64,000 nucleotides of DNA from Glossina fuscipes. Its lineage: Eukaryota; Arthropoda; Insecta; Diptera; Glossinidae. This document shows positions 11,080 through 24,888 of this stretch, in pieces. The notes under the pieces are model-generated. The model had not been told where the DNA came from. It saw nothing but the letters and a program-made list of their open reading frames with translations, and searched no databases. The DNA is taken from the NCBI RefSeq assembly GCF_014805625.2, contig NW_023998414.1, positions 36,540,427 through 36,604,426 of the forward strand, given 5' to 3'. Numbering within the stretch: the first letter of the stretch is position 1; every line of letters starts with the position of its first letter. The position numbers were made by a program, and so were the translations under genes.

Positions 11080-11530
11080 TTAATTATACCGACAAATCTA
11101 AATTGTTTTGGGATTACTTTCACAATCAACTCAAGTATGTCTTCTTGTCTTTGTGTCTGTCCGTCTTTCGGCTTGCCTGGCCCTCACACTTTATGTGCCG
11201 CTTGTTGATCGCAAATTCTCAAGATATTTTAATGGGATCCTGTAATCCATGATATATTTCGGTAAAAAGACAAATTCCACTAAAAATAGATTGGATCGGC
11301 CGATCTTGTGGAGCACACTCTTTATGGAGTCAGAGGAAGAATAATAACTTTTTTCCAAAAAAAAAAGAGGTTTATTAAATATGGACCAGGTCTTCATTTC
11401 CCTCTTTTCTAAGGGCTCTCACGAAAAATTAGCCTCCACATGGTAACAAGATATAAGTTTTGATATTCATGTAGAGTATTTAATGAACGGATTTGGCCGT
11501 TTATAACGTTTTCGTTTATTGTTCTTGGGA
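11080..11530 (+). mobile_element. Fam-B interspersed repeat, diverged copy
   Basis: Contains a GTCC/GTCT block (11150-11175), then 'ttgttgatcgcaaattctca' matching the 'gcaatttttgagata' block of other Fam-B copies. Downstream, a 'cctccacatggtaacaagat' stretch is also found in the copy near 57.3 kb ('ccttcttatggcaacaagat'). Several short open frames here are by-products of the repeat. Confidence 0.5.
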
Positions 11531-12849
11531 TATGTTCACGCGGCGACAATTCCCGCTTTTCAATTTTCAGCTAACCAAATCAACCGAGAACGCAGGTGTG
11601 AAGTTTCAGATTTTAAGATTTTCAAAAGCAAACGTACAGTAAGGTGTAAAGGCTTACCCCAAACGGATATTGATATATTCGTTCGGTAGCTCACGCAGGT
11701 CTTTATAGCACATTTCGGGGAATTATGAGAAATTTTGATGTAATCGTTAATTTTGATTACGTAACTAGTAAAAACTTTTGTATCTAAACTATTTACATAT
11801 CTTGCAGTTTGTTCTAAATATTGTTGCGTTCACCAGCATTTCTCATGGAGGTGGGAAAATTTTAAAATTTTAAATAGGTATCGGAGTAGATATTCAATAT
11901 TTTTTTGTTTTTTATTTGAATGTTGCTGTTAAGTTCACAGCAATCCGAGGTCATATGTTATAAAAAGTGTGGTTCTACTTTCTAAACAAGTAAGGATATT
12001 ATTGTCGAGCAAGACCGACTATTGCGTCCCTTACACCATTTTGACTAGCACAGTTTTTCGCTCGTTTTGATAATAATACAATAAAAAAAATTACACATCA
12101 TTTTCATGTAAAAGCATTTTTTTCATGAAAGCTTGCATATCGGAGGTGGGATGGGGGTGATCCAAGCTTTGCAAACTTAATTTATTCGCTAAAAATGCTA
12201 TTACTCTTCGTATTCCGTCATAAAAAACTAGAAAATAGACCTTTTTCCTCCATATAAGATCTTGCTCTTTTTGACAGCCCCCTATCTGCTAGGATGTAAA
12301 AATGAATTCATATGATCCAAAGTTCTTGCCGTTCATTTTTGTGCTAAATTGCTGCTAAGCACCAGTTTTCATCAAATTAAAAAAAAAAAATTAAAGTTTT
12401 TCTTCAAGGGCCTACTATTCATCTTATATGGAGCGGAGTGGTGTCGAACAAATGGACCTATGTCATCTAAATTTGGTTCACTTAATTTTTATGTCAACTT
12501 ACTATCATGAACAAATTTTCATAATGAAATATTGAAAATTGGACTTTGTTCTTATGTGAAGGCCTTTTGTTGTGGGAGCAATTGTTTACTGGGAGGGGGA
12601 AGGGGTTTAGAAAATTGAGGCGCTCGACTTTTCACATCAATTTGATGTACTGCAATTTTATTACTAAGCAGTTGACAAACTTTGGAAACTTTCATGTAAA
12701 GGATTTTTCAAAATAAATGATTATATGCCTATTTAAAGGGATTGATCCGATAACGTAGTCCGATTTAATCCATACTTAATTAAGATGAAAAATGTGGGTG
12801 TGTACTAAATGTGAAAGTGTCGCTTTTAGGTTGAAAATGAAAACATCTG
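11531..12849. other. non-coding, unassigned; possibly old repeat
   Basis: No open frame of note. Two phrases recur loosely within the block: a 'cccatataagatct'/'catcttatatgg' stretch and a 'tcatgtaaa(a/g)g(c/g)at' stretch. This suggests decayed element sequence belonging to the reverse-oriented Fam-B copy that follows. I cannot assign it further. Confidence 0.4.
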
Positions 12850-12960
12850 AATAAAGACGGGGCAGACCGATGGACAGATGGTTTTCAATCGATTCAAAAA
12901 ATAATTCTGAATCCATTAATTTAATAATAGGTGAGCTTATCTTAAGTTCCACTCGTGCTT
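12850..12960 (-). mobile_element. Fam-B fragment, reverse orientation
   Basis: Read on the - strand it shows 'ggattcagaatta', then a short spacer, then a GTCC-type block ('catctgtccatcggtctgcc'). These are the order and spacing of the Fam-B head. Confidence 0.5.
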
Positions 12961-13540
12961 ATCATGACCAATAAATGATCGACATCAATATCCAACCATA
13001 CGCAGAGACCTTTACTTATTCGTCAGTCCGTTGCCTTTATTAATAAAATGTTTAAATTCATAACAATTAGTCATGCATGCTGTCCATGCATTTGTCATAT
13101 GCTTATTCATTGAAATAAATTAGGAAAATTCGATATCCGTTTCGTAATTATGAAATTTAAATGAACTTTTTAATAAATATGTGACCGGCAAACAAAACCT
13201 ACAAGGACGATGGAGGTTATGTTCTCCGGAAAAGTGTATGCAGTCATTAAAATTATTATTATTATCGTTATTATTACTATTTTTTTTTTTTTATTCTCTT
13301 TTGTTTTGCGATCAATATTTCCATCAAAGAAATATTGTCATATAGTATTGATGGGCTTGCTAGGAAACCCTTGACACGATAGTATCATAAACATTTTTCC
13401 AGTCAAATCAACATGAATAAATGGATGTTTGTATGTATATATGTGAAATATATATTATCATGATGTAATGCAATATATAACAATAAGTGCTTTGGGTAAC
13501 ATATTTAGAGTAACAATCGCGTTAAATTTTGTTGCTCGTT
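12961..13540. other. non-coding, nothing recognised
   Basis: AT-rich spacer with ATT/TTA simple sequence at 13250-13300. No gene or element was recognised. Confidence 0.5.
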
Positions 13541-13544
13541 GACA

Positions 13545-13625
13545 TTTTTTATACCCACCATCAGAAAATATATTAACTTTGTCGTTTTATTTATAACTTA
13601 AGTACTGTGCCGTAACACTTCATAT
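13545..13625 (+). mobile_element. Fam-A 5'-end fragment
   Basis: 'TTTTTATACCCACCATCAGA' followed by a degenerate 'ttaactttgtcgttttattt' block matches the first ~60 bases of the Fam-A element. The rest of the element is missing. Confidence 0.55.
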
Positions 13626-14794
13626 GTATGTCTGCTATGTATACTTTTAATATAATATAATCAATCTTAACATCGACCATATATCGCGTAACATCATTTT
13701 AAAAGGTCTAAAATAAGTTTTCAATTGTTGTTCAGTTTCTTAGATAAAAGAAATCAACAAAGATCTTTGTAAATAAATGAATTTTCGTATGAAAGATATT
13801 TGTTCCCCTCTTACCTATATATCTCTCAATTTAATGTCGTTGTCTATCATGGAACGTAAAGCTATTACTAAATTATGCCAAGCTCTCAGCGAGCTGATGT
13901 GATCGATTGCTCTATCTGTCTATCTGCTTGCGTTTTATTCCTAGAAATGACAAATGGTGGAGGACTCGTAAGTCTCTCACGTAGCATCTTGGTAACAATG
14001 TACCCGAATCACACATTCAAAAGAGTTTCATATAAAGTTCTTTTTATTGTTTTTGCTTCTTTTTTTTTTTTTTATATGCAGTTCAATGAAAAAATCTACC
14101 GTTTATTTCATTGGGATCTTGAGTTTTGATTCATTATAAAAACATTAGAAAAAGAAAGAAAAAAAAAAAAAAAAAAATCCAGAATGTTATAAATAAATAT
14201 CTTTGGATTAAATGAAGAGGTTGAAGTGTCTCAATGATTCGACCGAAGACGAACCTTTCCTTCGTTTGTATTTGTATTTGTACTTGCCTTGATGTGATGT
14301 CGTTCTTTTAACAAAACACACTTAATATTCATTTCATTGACTAAGACGGAGCATTTTGTCGTTTGATTTTCCAACAACTTTATCATTTAAGTACTTTATA
14401 TGTTTGCGAAATTTCCTTTTATAGCGTGAAGGCAAAGCGAATAAATGAAGTGAAAATAAAGAAATAAATAGACAAGAAACCGAAAAAATGAAGATTATAA
14501 TGCATTGATTTATTGAACGTAGAAGCGAGCAAGCGAACGAGCTTAATACTGACAACGAATTCGAATTAATGTCACGGCGATGATATTTTTACAACTTTTC
14601 ATTGAAAAAAAATTTAACAAAAAATGTCTTAACATTTTTTCTTTCCTTTTCTTTTTTTTTTTTTTTTTTTTTTTAAAGAATCTAAACGCAAATGTATGCA
14701 CTTACGGGTGGATAAGTATATGTTCGCTCAGTGAAGGAAATTATTTTTGAAGAGAAGAGTTTAGAGAATATATGTATGCATGTATGTATGTATG

Positions 14795-14825
<31 letters not shown>

Positions 14826-15795
14826 ATATGTATGTTTACGTTTGTATTTGTAGTTGAAGGATTTATTCATGGATTTATAGGCTGTGGAAAATTTCATTCT
14901 ATTAACAAATGATATGAAAAGATAGCAAAATAATTAAACGTTGCCTACTACAAGGAAAACTTTACTTATTTATTTTCATAACTCACCTCTTAACCTTAAC
15001 TTTTTCGCGTCTTTTGTAATACTTTGTAAATAAATGATTTATATAACTTTGATTGCAGTGCAGTAAGTCTTTCTAAACTTGACTTATTTCAAGTTGAATT
15101 GTGGAAATTTGGCGCATATACAATCAATTGTAAAAAAATCAATTGTAAGAAAATACTTTTGTAAAGGCTTGAAAAATGATTGTGTCCTTCAAAAGTAAGA
15201 GCGAAACATTGACACATAGGAAAAGTATCATTTATTTAATGCACATATATCGAGTATACTGTATGCAACAATTCGATCGTCTGTCGTAAGCATTGAATTT
15301 AAGTTTGGATACTCAACTTGGTATTGATGCTAATATTTTCAAATCTATTGCTTTTTTTTTTTTTTGATTTCATTTCTAGTTTCTTAACTGAATCACATTG
15401 AGTTTACGACTTGACATTTCCTCTTTCTGTCTCGTTTAGAGATTAGGCGGGGTGCGGTGAGTGGTCAACTGCTTAGCTAAGTTTTGTCAATTTTTGTACG
15501 GGACTGTACGGGAAACACTTTACCTCAATTGCTTGATTTCTTCGCATTAATTGCTGATCGCAAAGAGTGGAATCTATCGTCTGATCGAGTCGGAGTAAGT
15601 TACGAATCGTGACTTTCTTTTAATTTAATTCAACGCAAAGCATTTCCTTCGGCGGCCTCCATTCGAACATTGTCAGCGTTTGTGCCGATTTTTTGGATCA
15701 CAATCTCTGTCGCATATTCATGTTGTACGTCACCCATTTTTTATAGCCCGCTACTAATCTCTTCACCAATAGCACGGCTCGTCACAATTTTTTTG
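13626..15795. other. non-coding with simple repeats
   Basis: No gene is supported. T tract at 14649-14674. A TATG microsatellite with TATA interruptions runs from about 14770 to 14835. A further T run lies at 15352-15365. Open frames such as 13875-14129 and 14682-14897 arise from low-complexity sequence. Confidence 0.55.
14770..14835. repeat. (TATG)n microsatellite
   Basis: About sixteen TATG units interrupted by TATA pairs and one TGCA. Confidence 0.9.
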
Positions 15796-16558
15796 TTTTT
15801 TTACACCCACCACCAAAGGACGGGCACTGTATTTATTTTGTCAAAACGTTTGCAAGGCCCAGAACGAAGCTTCAGATGTCGCTCATAGCGCATATATTCT
15901 TGTTCAGTATCAAATTATAAAACAATTTAAGCACATCCGTCTGTCTGTATGGGTAATGTCTGTTGTGTACATTCTCTTGGCTCGAAAAACAAGCTATCGA
16001 CTTTAAATTTGTTCGCCGATTGGTATTGAAAATGATGTAAATCAATCGAAGGACATGCCTATAGTACTACGTAAACCTTGAACGTCTCTGTTTTTCAAAA
16101 AAAATAAAAGGCGAAGATTTTGCTTACTACTTATAAACTGCAGCAGATAAATTTACAAAGATTTGAATTATATATTCCAACTGTACGAGAATAAGAAACA
16201 TTGACCTAGCCCGCCCATAACTATAGCGTACCGAAATATAATTTTTTTTTTATACAATACTTCTATAGTGCGCGGAAGCAAGCTTCAAATGTATACATTC
16301 TTGGCCAGTTTCAAATTCGGAATGCATTTAAACATGTCTGTCTGTCCATCTGTCCTTCTTTGCAAATATGTAGTATTTGTGGTGAGCCTTCTTCCCTGTT
16401 AGCGAAAATGATGGCACTTAAACTTTTCCAAGGACACGACCTATGCGACAAAGATTAGCGCACGAAAATATAGTTCTTTTACCTATTTTGTCTTCTTAGG
16501 ATAACGGTGACGGGTATAAAAGATTCGGTCACGACCAAATATACTTTTCTTACTTGTT
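15796..16558 (+). mobile_element. Fam-A element (DINE-1/Helentron-associated type), near-complete copy
   Basis: The head is 'TTTTTACACCCACCACC'. 'ttttgtcaaaacgtttgcaa', 'cttgttcagtatcaaat' and a GTCTGTCT block follow. The second module has its own GTCTGTCC block at ~16338. The end is 'GGGTATAAAAGATTCGGTC', 'acgacc' and the tail 'cttactTGTT'. The layout (TATACCC head, GTCC block, 3' hairpin, CTTGTT end) is that of DINE-1/INE-1/mini-me, non-autonomous Helentron relatives of flies. No transposase is present, as expected. Confidence 0.8.
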
Positions 16559-19500
16559 AAAGATAAAAATGGAAAAATTATTTTGCCAACTATAGATATA
16601 ACTTATCCAGTAATAGTGGTTGGAGTTAGGTCGAACTCAAATCTTTCATTTTTTCCAGGTAACACACACCTTTGTTATTCTCTCAAATCATTCCTTGCAT
16701 TGAAAGGGAATTTAAATTATTTTTTATTTGAATTAAATTTTACGATCGGCGCCTTTGCTTTCTTTCATATATGTCACACCTGGAACACATGTAAGCTACA
16801 TTTTTTGCTTTCTTTCATTTCTTACTTTTATTTTATTTCTTTTCCTTCTTTCGTTTTCTTTCTGTTTCTTTTCTTTATTAGTACAAGTTCTGCTCAAGAT
16901 TTTAAGATTTTCGTGTCATTTTAAGTGATTTATAAGTTAAATATAAGTTCATTTTAACCTTTTTATGCCTTTAATACATACACGCCATCCCCAGTAAGAA
17001 GTGTGACTTTAATTACAGGCCTCATACGTACATGTTTATTCAGGATAGGATTTGATTGTTAAAGCGAGAGTTGTTATTCTTACATTTCATTCCGTTAGGG
17101 CAACGGAATGTAATTGTCATTTATATGTATTTTATCGATTTTCAAAAAATAATAACAATTTAACTAACTATATGCACCGCCCAAGTGTTAGAAATTCAAT
17201 AGAAAGCGCTTCTGCTAAAGTAGCCTTGAAAAGTAATCCACATGTATGTTTGTAAACACAAAAAACCAGAAAAATTAAGAGTACAAAAATAACACTCAGT
17301 CGATAGATTCGTAGCATGAGATTCGTATGCCGTCAAAAGATATTTGTCAAAATTTCATGCGATTTCAAGATGTCAGCCTGCAAGTTGTAGTTGTTTTGGT
17401 GAGACTACTTTGATAATTTTGCCAATAATCGAAAAATCGGAATATTCTTTGAATTTCGTTTCTTGAGCACATACATACGATGCTCTTTTCGATAGCAAAA
17501 AAAATTCGTTTAAAACTAGTGTTGGCTTAAGGTATGCCATAGTATCTCTTGTCTGTTAAAAAAATGAATTAATGCATTGTTTGCTAGTTTTAAACAGTGA
17601 TATGGGCACCGATGATACTAAACGCTCTGACCGAGCAAATTCGGCAGTTGCTGCAGAAAGCGAAAAAAAGAAAAAAATATGCAAAAAATTAATTTTGGAA
17701 GATCGAAAAAGTGAAATAGCAGTAGATAGATGACGGCGGTAATGATATCTAAAGGCAGTGCATTTATTATTTTGAACGGGAATGTTCTGTTCGAAATAGA
17801 TACCATGTTTACTCACTTTTCAACAAAAACACTATGGCGATTAAAGATTCAAAGCGTTGCTTAGAACTGTTCACATGTTAGAGGAAGGAATTTTTTCATG
17901 CGATATCGATCGAATCGCATATCAAATCTTAAAAAAAAAATAAATTTTTAGCCAACAAACACTCGACAAACGCTTACATTCAAGAAATTCACGAAACTTT
18001 CTCGCAGGGCGTGATGGCGTGCTGTCCTATCTCAGGGACTTGCACACAATGCCAAAGGCATAACATCAGCTCGTCCGGTAAGGAAGCTTCTAACGCCCGT
18101 TGTGTTGTCAATTAACGCGAAAGTAGCGACAGTAGACGTTATCGCGATTGAGAAAACAAAGTAAACGTTAGAGCTCCGCAAAACATTTACAAAGCGTAAT
18201 ATTTTTACGGACGATAATATGATCAGAGTCCTTACTATGTAATTCGATTCGAAATAGATGTGTTTGCGCTAATCCAGCAAAACTGACATATGTATTCAAT
18301 ATTGTTTAGTAAATCGCTGTGGAAAACTACGCAGGTAAAATCGACCCACAGAGCCTACTATGCATAATAGATTTGGAAAATTTAGTTTAATTGCTAGTGT
18401 TTGAGATTGTGTTTTAAATAAAACTGAAATCAAAGGAAAGGACGGGAAAGGAAGGTCTTAGCTAAGCAGCCATATTTATTCTCTGCTCGTAAGGCGTACA
18501 TATGGTTCGAAAAGTATTTGATATGGGGATACTTGATATGAATTGTATTATTTGATGCCACGGATCAGATATTTCAAAACTTGAAAATCCCCACTCTAAG
18601 CGCGCAAATTGGCAACACTTAAGTCTTGTTATTTGAAAATTACCGCGAAAAGCCTATCAGGAAGCCAAAAATGCTGCTCCATCAATTATTTTTAAAACGA
18701 TGTTTGCATCAAATTTGTTTGTAACATTGTAATTTAGTTTTTTCTATAATAAAAAAATTCGTACTTTCTCTTTATTCCAGTTGTATGCGCATTTTTTTTA
18801 AGAATTTACACTATAATGTATATATTTCGTCACGCTTCATTGCCATGTGCATTTAACTTCAGCAAAGTTGATCCTAATAACCCGACCATATCTCGCAGTT
18901 TTTACAATATTTCTTTAATAATATATATGGTATGATATTATAGTAAAGTTACACTCATCTTGGCCATACTTCAACTTATTATATCGTGTATCGAGGGCGG
19001 TCATAAAGCTTAAAATCTTTCGCTTAATTTCTTCCATTACATATCGATAGTGTATTTCATTTCACATCGAAAGGCATTTCCTTTAAAAGTTTTTAAAGGA
19101 AAAACCGCTTCTCACTCGGATCTTTCGTTCAATTTTTACGATTTGAATCATTTAGGAGATATTGCATTGGTATTGAGTTCCAAATTTTTTAACTCGAAAG
19201 TTTTGCAAAGTGCCTATATGTTACTGTCCGTCCGTCGACTCGAATGTTCTTATCTTTGCTTCAAGGAAACTGCAACCTCCAAACATTTTCATAGGGTGAG
19301 TGTCAAGAAGTTATAATAAGCGTTAACTTAATTGATGAACGGCGGTGACTTTCGTAAGCGGTATGAGTGCAAAGATTCATGACCATTCATGTTCAGAATT
19401 GAGTTTTAAGTCAGCAAATTATCGTATCGTGGAAGGACCGATTAAGTAGATATCTCATAACACCAAACGTGGGAATCAGGCGTAATATTCACGACCGAGG

Positions 19501-20058
19501 GTGTGTGCGCATTAGATGCCTAACAATTTAATTACCACGCAATAAAAAATAGTGACTTTTGAAAGGAAAGCATTTTTTTTTTTTTGGGGGTAAACTCTCA
19601 CAATTTTAAAAATTATAAACTTAACCCTTAGAACCATTTGTCGGCTTCGGCTGTAGTACCTAATTGTGTGCATTTTCGCCCGTGGACAGCATGTTTGCCT
19701 ATGTACCTATTTTACGTTACTTATCCCTGTTGTCCCTGTTATCTTCTTCAGAATTCCAGTTTGGGAACCAGCGATGAGATATCGTGAAGTGCGGCTGACA
19801 ATCAACAAAAACAACAAGCATCTATTAAGAAAAAAAAAAAAATGTTTGGTATGAATAACTTTCTATCGAGGGATCTTATAAAAAAAGAAAAATGAATAAA
19901 TAGAAATAAATTAAAAATTTAAGCTCCTGTGGGAAGGAATTTCACGAACAGCTACTGTGAATGAAGAACCTAAACGTTTCACTTTCTGCGCATTTGTAAT
20001 ACCTTTATTTCAAGCAATTGAATATGAAATAGACAAACGTTTATATACGAAACAAAAC
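16559..20058. other. non-coding, no gene seen
   Basis: TTCTTT-rich stretch at 16800-16880. An isolated GTCCGTCC block lies at 19226-19236 without clear flanking Fam-A or Fam-B blocks. T tract at 19572-19585. 18000-18180 is locally more GC-rich, but all frames are interrupted. No coding call is justified. Confidence 0.5.
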
Positions 20059-20080
20059 AAAAAAAAAAAAAAAAAAAAAA

Positions 20081-21019
20081 CGGAAAAAAAGAAAAATGTT
20101 TTCAGTCGTGACCGAAACGTTTATCTCCATTACCACTATCCTAAAGAAGACTAAAAAACGAAAAGAACTCAATTTTCATAATCTATAATAAAGGGTGGGC
20201 GCGGCTGGCTTTTTCTATTTTCAGCATAAAAGCAAAAATTTTTATGGTGTAAGTGCTGTACTTTATGAGTAACGAGAGCAAAAAACCCGGAAATCATAGA
20301 AGCGCTTTAGGCGTGTCCTTTGAGCGGGTTAGATCGTTTTGAAATTCTTTTCCAAATTCTTAGCCGTTATCTTCAATTTTTGCGAATGGGAGAGTCTTCA
20401 CCATAGATACTACACGGACAGATGGACAGACGGACATGCTCAGACGCATTTTGAATTTGAAAGTGGCCACGAATTTATATATTTCATAGGATTTTTCAAA
20501 ATTTCTTTCTGCCCACTATAAAAGTATCGGAAAAAAATTACATTTTGATGCACATTTTTTTTTTATGTATAGGCGTGGTCAATGTTTCCTATCTTTCTCG
20601 ATGTACTACAGTGTCACCCATTGAGTGTGCGTTCAAATTTTTCTACATTTATTTGCTATAGTCTACGAGTAGTCAACAAAAAGTCAATCTTCTATTCCTT
20701 TTGAAAAACAGAGATGTTCATGATTTACATAGTAGTACAGGTATGTCCTCCGACTGATTTGGCCGATTTTTCAATACTAATTTGCGTGCAGGAATTTCTA
20801 ATTTGAAGTTTCTAGTTTCATTTTTGTGGCCAAGAGAAAAGTTTTCAACAGACATTTCACAGACGGATGGACGGATATGCTTATGTTAACTTAAAATTTG
20901 ATGCGGATCGAGAATATATATTTATATACTGCGTGATCTCTGTGAAGGTTCCTTCTATGCGTTGCAAACGTTTTGACAAAATGAATATATCTTCCACTCC
21001 TCGGTGACGGCTATACAAT
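20081..21019 (-). mobile_element. Fam-A element, near-complete copy, reverse orientation
   Basis: On the - strand the 5' head is at ~21019 and the 3' end at ~20081. Two GTCC blocks, one per module, appear as 'gacggatggacgg' (20864-20876) and 'gacagatggacagacggac' (20416-20434). Module ends carry 'GCGCCCA..C' and 'CACGCCTA' type motifs. The 3' hairpin is degenerate ('tcagtcgtgaccga'). A poly-A tract (20060-20080) directly abuts the 3' end. An open frame (20339-20521) through it is incidental. Confidence 0.75.
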
Positions 21020-22223
21020 AAATAGATATGAAACTATCTTAACTGAAATGAATATACGTAATGAGAATGTAAACCAAATGTCGACATACATTAGCGATTT
21101 GCGGCCAGAACGCTATGGATGGTTAGCAGATCAAAGCCGTCATTTCGGTGAAGATTGCAATGTAGTAGCATGTGCGATGTGCCATGTTCGAGTTGTAGTT
21201 ATTGTACGCGTAGAGTGACTGCGCAACCAAAATCCGAAAATTCCAAGATTTGTTTGTTTTCCACTAAAAACTTATGCACTGCAATACAAATCATTGTTGA
21301 GGTTATATAAAAAAATTTTGCAAAAAAAATTTCCTCACACTATGCTCACTAACATGAATTCAACTATTAAAAATAAAAAAAAAAAAAATAAAAAAAAAAA
21401 ACGAAAAGAAAAGAAAGAAAATAGAAACGATTTTCATATATACGACGTATTTGTTACACTTCGCAGAGCACGCGGCAAATTGAATTTAGATTCAAATCGT
21501 GTTAAGCTTTAGGTGGTGTGCGTAGCCTTCGTACTATTTTTCCCCTTGTCTCGCTCTCTTCCTTGTTTTCGTTTGGGTTTTTTTTTTTTTGCTTTTTTTT
21601 TTTTGTAATATTTCAATTTTTATGATGTTTTCATACGGTTTTTATTAAACAAATAAACTGAATGCAAATTCAAATACATTAACTTTATAACAAACATATA
21701 CGATACGTGTAGAACATCCATTACATACTTTATATAGGGCAAGAGGAAAACTTTTTATATGGATGAACGTACGTACCTGTGTTTGGCTCTAAAACAAATA
21801 AGAAATACATAAAAACAATACGAAAAAATAATAACAACAAGAAAAGCAAAATAAAAAAATAACCAACGAAAGAAAATACAATGTACAATAATATAAAAAA
21901 AAAAAAAAAAAAACAAAAAAAAATAGTAAAAAGCGAAACAACATTTTTTAACAGTCTCTGTATATCTATTAGAATAAAATGAAATTAAAAAGTTTTATTT
22001 AACTTCGTTTTGTTGAATTCCGTTTGACTTAGTGTTCTTTTGTCTACGAAAGGATTACGGGATTTTTATATTCATTTTGGAAAGTTTGTCTCTATGTTGC
22101 ACTTTTAGCTAAACTTACTTTTATGTTGTTATTTTAAGGTGAAGCTCAATTGCTTCACTCATTGTTTATGTATAGAAAGTTTGCAACTGAATCGATTAAG
22201 GAAACAATCTCTCAAGGCCAATA

Positions 22224-22254
<31 letters not shown>

Positions 22255-24463
22255 TTTTAATTTAAGTACAGGCGCTTTTTAAGCCATTTTCATCGAGCAT
22301 CTTTATGTATATTTGAGTCAACAGTTAATAGTGACTGGGGCCACGAGTCGAATATCCGTTTATGTCATCCATAATGCGGGGAACTGTATGAAAGTCTAAA
22401 TCGTGATTTAACATATGATAAACACGTCGTTTTGTGATATTTCGCTGGTCTCTCCTAAGCTTAATTCCAAGTTCACTTAAGTACGATTTGGTGAACTTAA
22501 GCAATGTTTTTGTTCATATCGAGTACTTATCCAAGCTAGTAGGGCCATATATCAATTCATTTAGGAAAATTGAATTTTCGGGTCTCCATATATCGCATTC
22601 CGGTCGACTTTAATTTGTGCTTGCATATCGCTTTTCAAAAAACGAATGTTTAATGGGAGCCAAATATTTCCCAGTCTCACAAAAGTACTCAGATAAATTC
22701 AATCAAATGATCAATCATTTCTGAGTCTTGTAAATGGAAAAAGCCATGACCCCGTTTGTAAATGAAGGATATAAAGTGCAACCAATTCCTTTGATATTAC
22801 GTAGTCTAAAGTAATTCAGTCATCTGGTTTAATTTGAGTTGTTTTCAATATCTTTATATCGAGATATAGTCAGGCAATTTACCTATTGGAATGGAATCCA
22901 AAGGCACTAGAAAATGCTACTACCAGGCAGCAAAATCTATACGAATTTACATGGCGACTACGGCTGGCAAATCGAAAGAAACACCCGGAAGTTGGCAACA
23001 CTTCGCTAAACTGTTAAAATGTTGGATAAGTTGTCGCTGTTTTTAAAGGCAAAACTTAGTTAACGCTCTAGTGAGCTGAATAAAGCTTAACGTAATACTA
23101 TAAGTTATCTCAAGTGAAGAGTGTACACAGCATACAATTTCGTCGAGTTTTGAATAGGTCGAGCTCCGTGGCAAAGTAACTTCATTTGCGGCAAGCATGA
23201 CTTTTTCGGTTGACGAAAGAAATGAACACGACGCAATACTAGAAATAGGAAAAACTGCTAAAAGCTAAATCGGACTGAACTGGTTTGCTGGAACTAAAAA
23301 AGCTCTACAGTAAAAGCTATAATATTGTGATCATTTGGTATAATAACGTTTGTGCTTGGTTAAGAAAATCTGATCTTCATACCACTAGACAGGAATATAT
23401 GACGCTTCCTCTTACATTTAATAAACACCAGTCCCTTTCTCGAGCTGCTTTTTTGCTGCCTACAGTAAACGAATAATTTCACTTAAAAATTGTTGTAAAC
23501 CTATTGACTTTTCTAACAGTTATGTCCGTAATATTATACCGAGAGACTTCAATGCATCCCTCGTACCTTCGATACTTGACATCAAGACATGACAACTTAC
23601 TTTCGCATCCGCATAACTTTGTGTCGCGCATTTTCGACCAGAAGTTATTCAAGTTTTTAGACGATGGTCGCAATGTTTAAAAGAGAGTACTATGGAAGCA
23701 GTTCAGTAATCGAAAACGTATTCTTAGTTTTGATCACAAAGGGCTTACAAATTTTAAGCTATTATGTCAATGACATTACTTACACATCTACTTCTCATAG
23801 GATTATTTGTCAATGATATTTAAAAATTTCAATAGTTTGCTGCATTATCCCGCTACACTAGCAAACGCCAAGTATAGGGGATATGTGCACATGTACGCAC
23901 GTTTCTTTATATGAACGTGTAGAACAAAATGTCTTTTGAACTTGTAATGAAGTGCACAGTGTTATGCGGGGCAAGCTGGTCGTTTTATTTATTTATTTTT
24001 ATGTATTGCGTAATGTAGATGTGTGTGCAAGCTATGAAAGATATCAAAAATATTATTTGCACAGTCTTAAAAGTCGTCCAATTTTAAAGAAATATTCATC
24101 AGTAAATGTCGCTTGCTGAACAATGACAAACTTGTTCTCTTCATGTCTCTTCCGATTTGTTGTACATACTATGCCGTCTACGAGTTGAGTCATAATTGTT
24201 TGTGTGGACAATGGGTATAGTGTGTATTTGATATCCATGTTCAATTTTCCATTTTTCTAACTTGCCAAATAACGTAAGATGTCCCCCAACCATTGCATAC
24301 AAGTGATATTGGAGTGCGCGCAAAACCAACAAAACGAACAGCATGAGAATGAAAGCATATCCTGCGGACAACATCAAAATTCATGCTCTTACATTTACGT
24401 TGTTATTGTTGTGTTAGGAAATTGTTTTACTCTTTTAATCTATTTTTCGTATGCACGTACCTA

Positions 24464-24506
<43 letters not shown>

Positions 24507-24827
24507 TATATATATATTAAATCCGGGTGAAATTCTACGGCGATTTGATCATATTTGTTTATCAATCGATCAATACATTGTTCACCAAAGGATTTTTTTC
24601 ATATATAGAAGAGAGTTGAGATACAAATTGAAAAAAGCATCGCCCGCTCACAAAACAGAAAAGAATTATTTGCTTTGAATACCTAACAACTTATATTCGA
24701 TATCAGTTTAAAAATTTGTTACAAATATTTACTCCCTGAAGAAACTTTTTTTTTTTAGCCGCTCATCAGCATATTCGTAATCAACAAAATACTTTGCATT
24801 TGCTATACAATTTTGTGTTTTTGTTAT
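21020..24827. other. non-coding with A/T tracts and TA microsatellites
   Basis: A-rich tract with G and C interruptions at 21370-21425, T tracts at 21577-21605, A tract at 21896-21913. (TA)n at 22221-22246 followed by T12. (TA)n at 24466-24502 extends imperfectly to 24517. Some blocks between 22300 and 23000 may be very old repeat. No open frame here has a known domain. Confidence 0.5.
24466..24517. repeat. (TA)n microsatellite
   Basis: Perfect TA from 24466 to 24502, then imperfect to 24517. It produces tyrosine/isoleucine-rich spurious open frames. Confidence 0.9.
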
Positions 24828-24888
24828 AAAGATGGTGGGTATCTATGATTCGTCCCAAGTCGGTTACACTTTCTTATACATATATTTC
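24828..24888 (+). mobile_element. Fam-A 3'-end fragment, diverged
   Basis: 'gatggtgggtatctatgatt' followed by 'cgtcccaagtcgg' and 'ttctta' aligns with the GGGTATAAAAGATT + hairpin + tail end of Fam-A. The hairpin is broken by substitutions. Confidence 0.45.

Noticed and set aside
19226..19236. Isolated GTCCGTCC block as another Fam-A or Fam-B copy
   Set aside because: Flanks do not contain the expected ordered blocks of either family.
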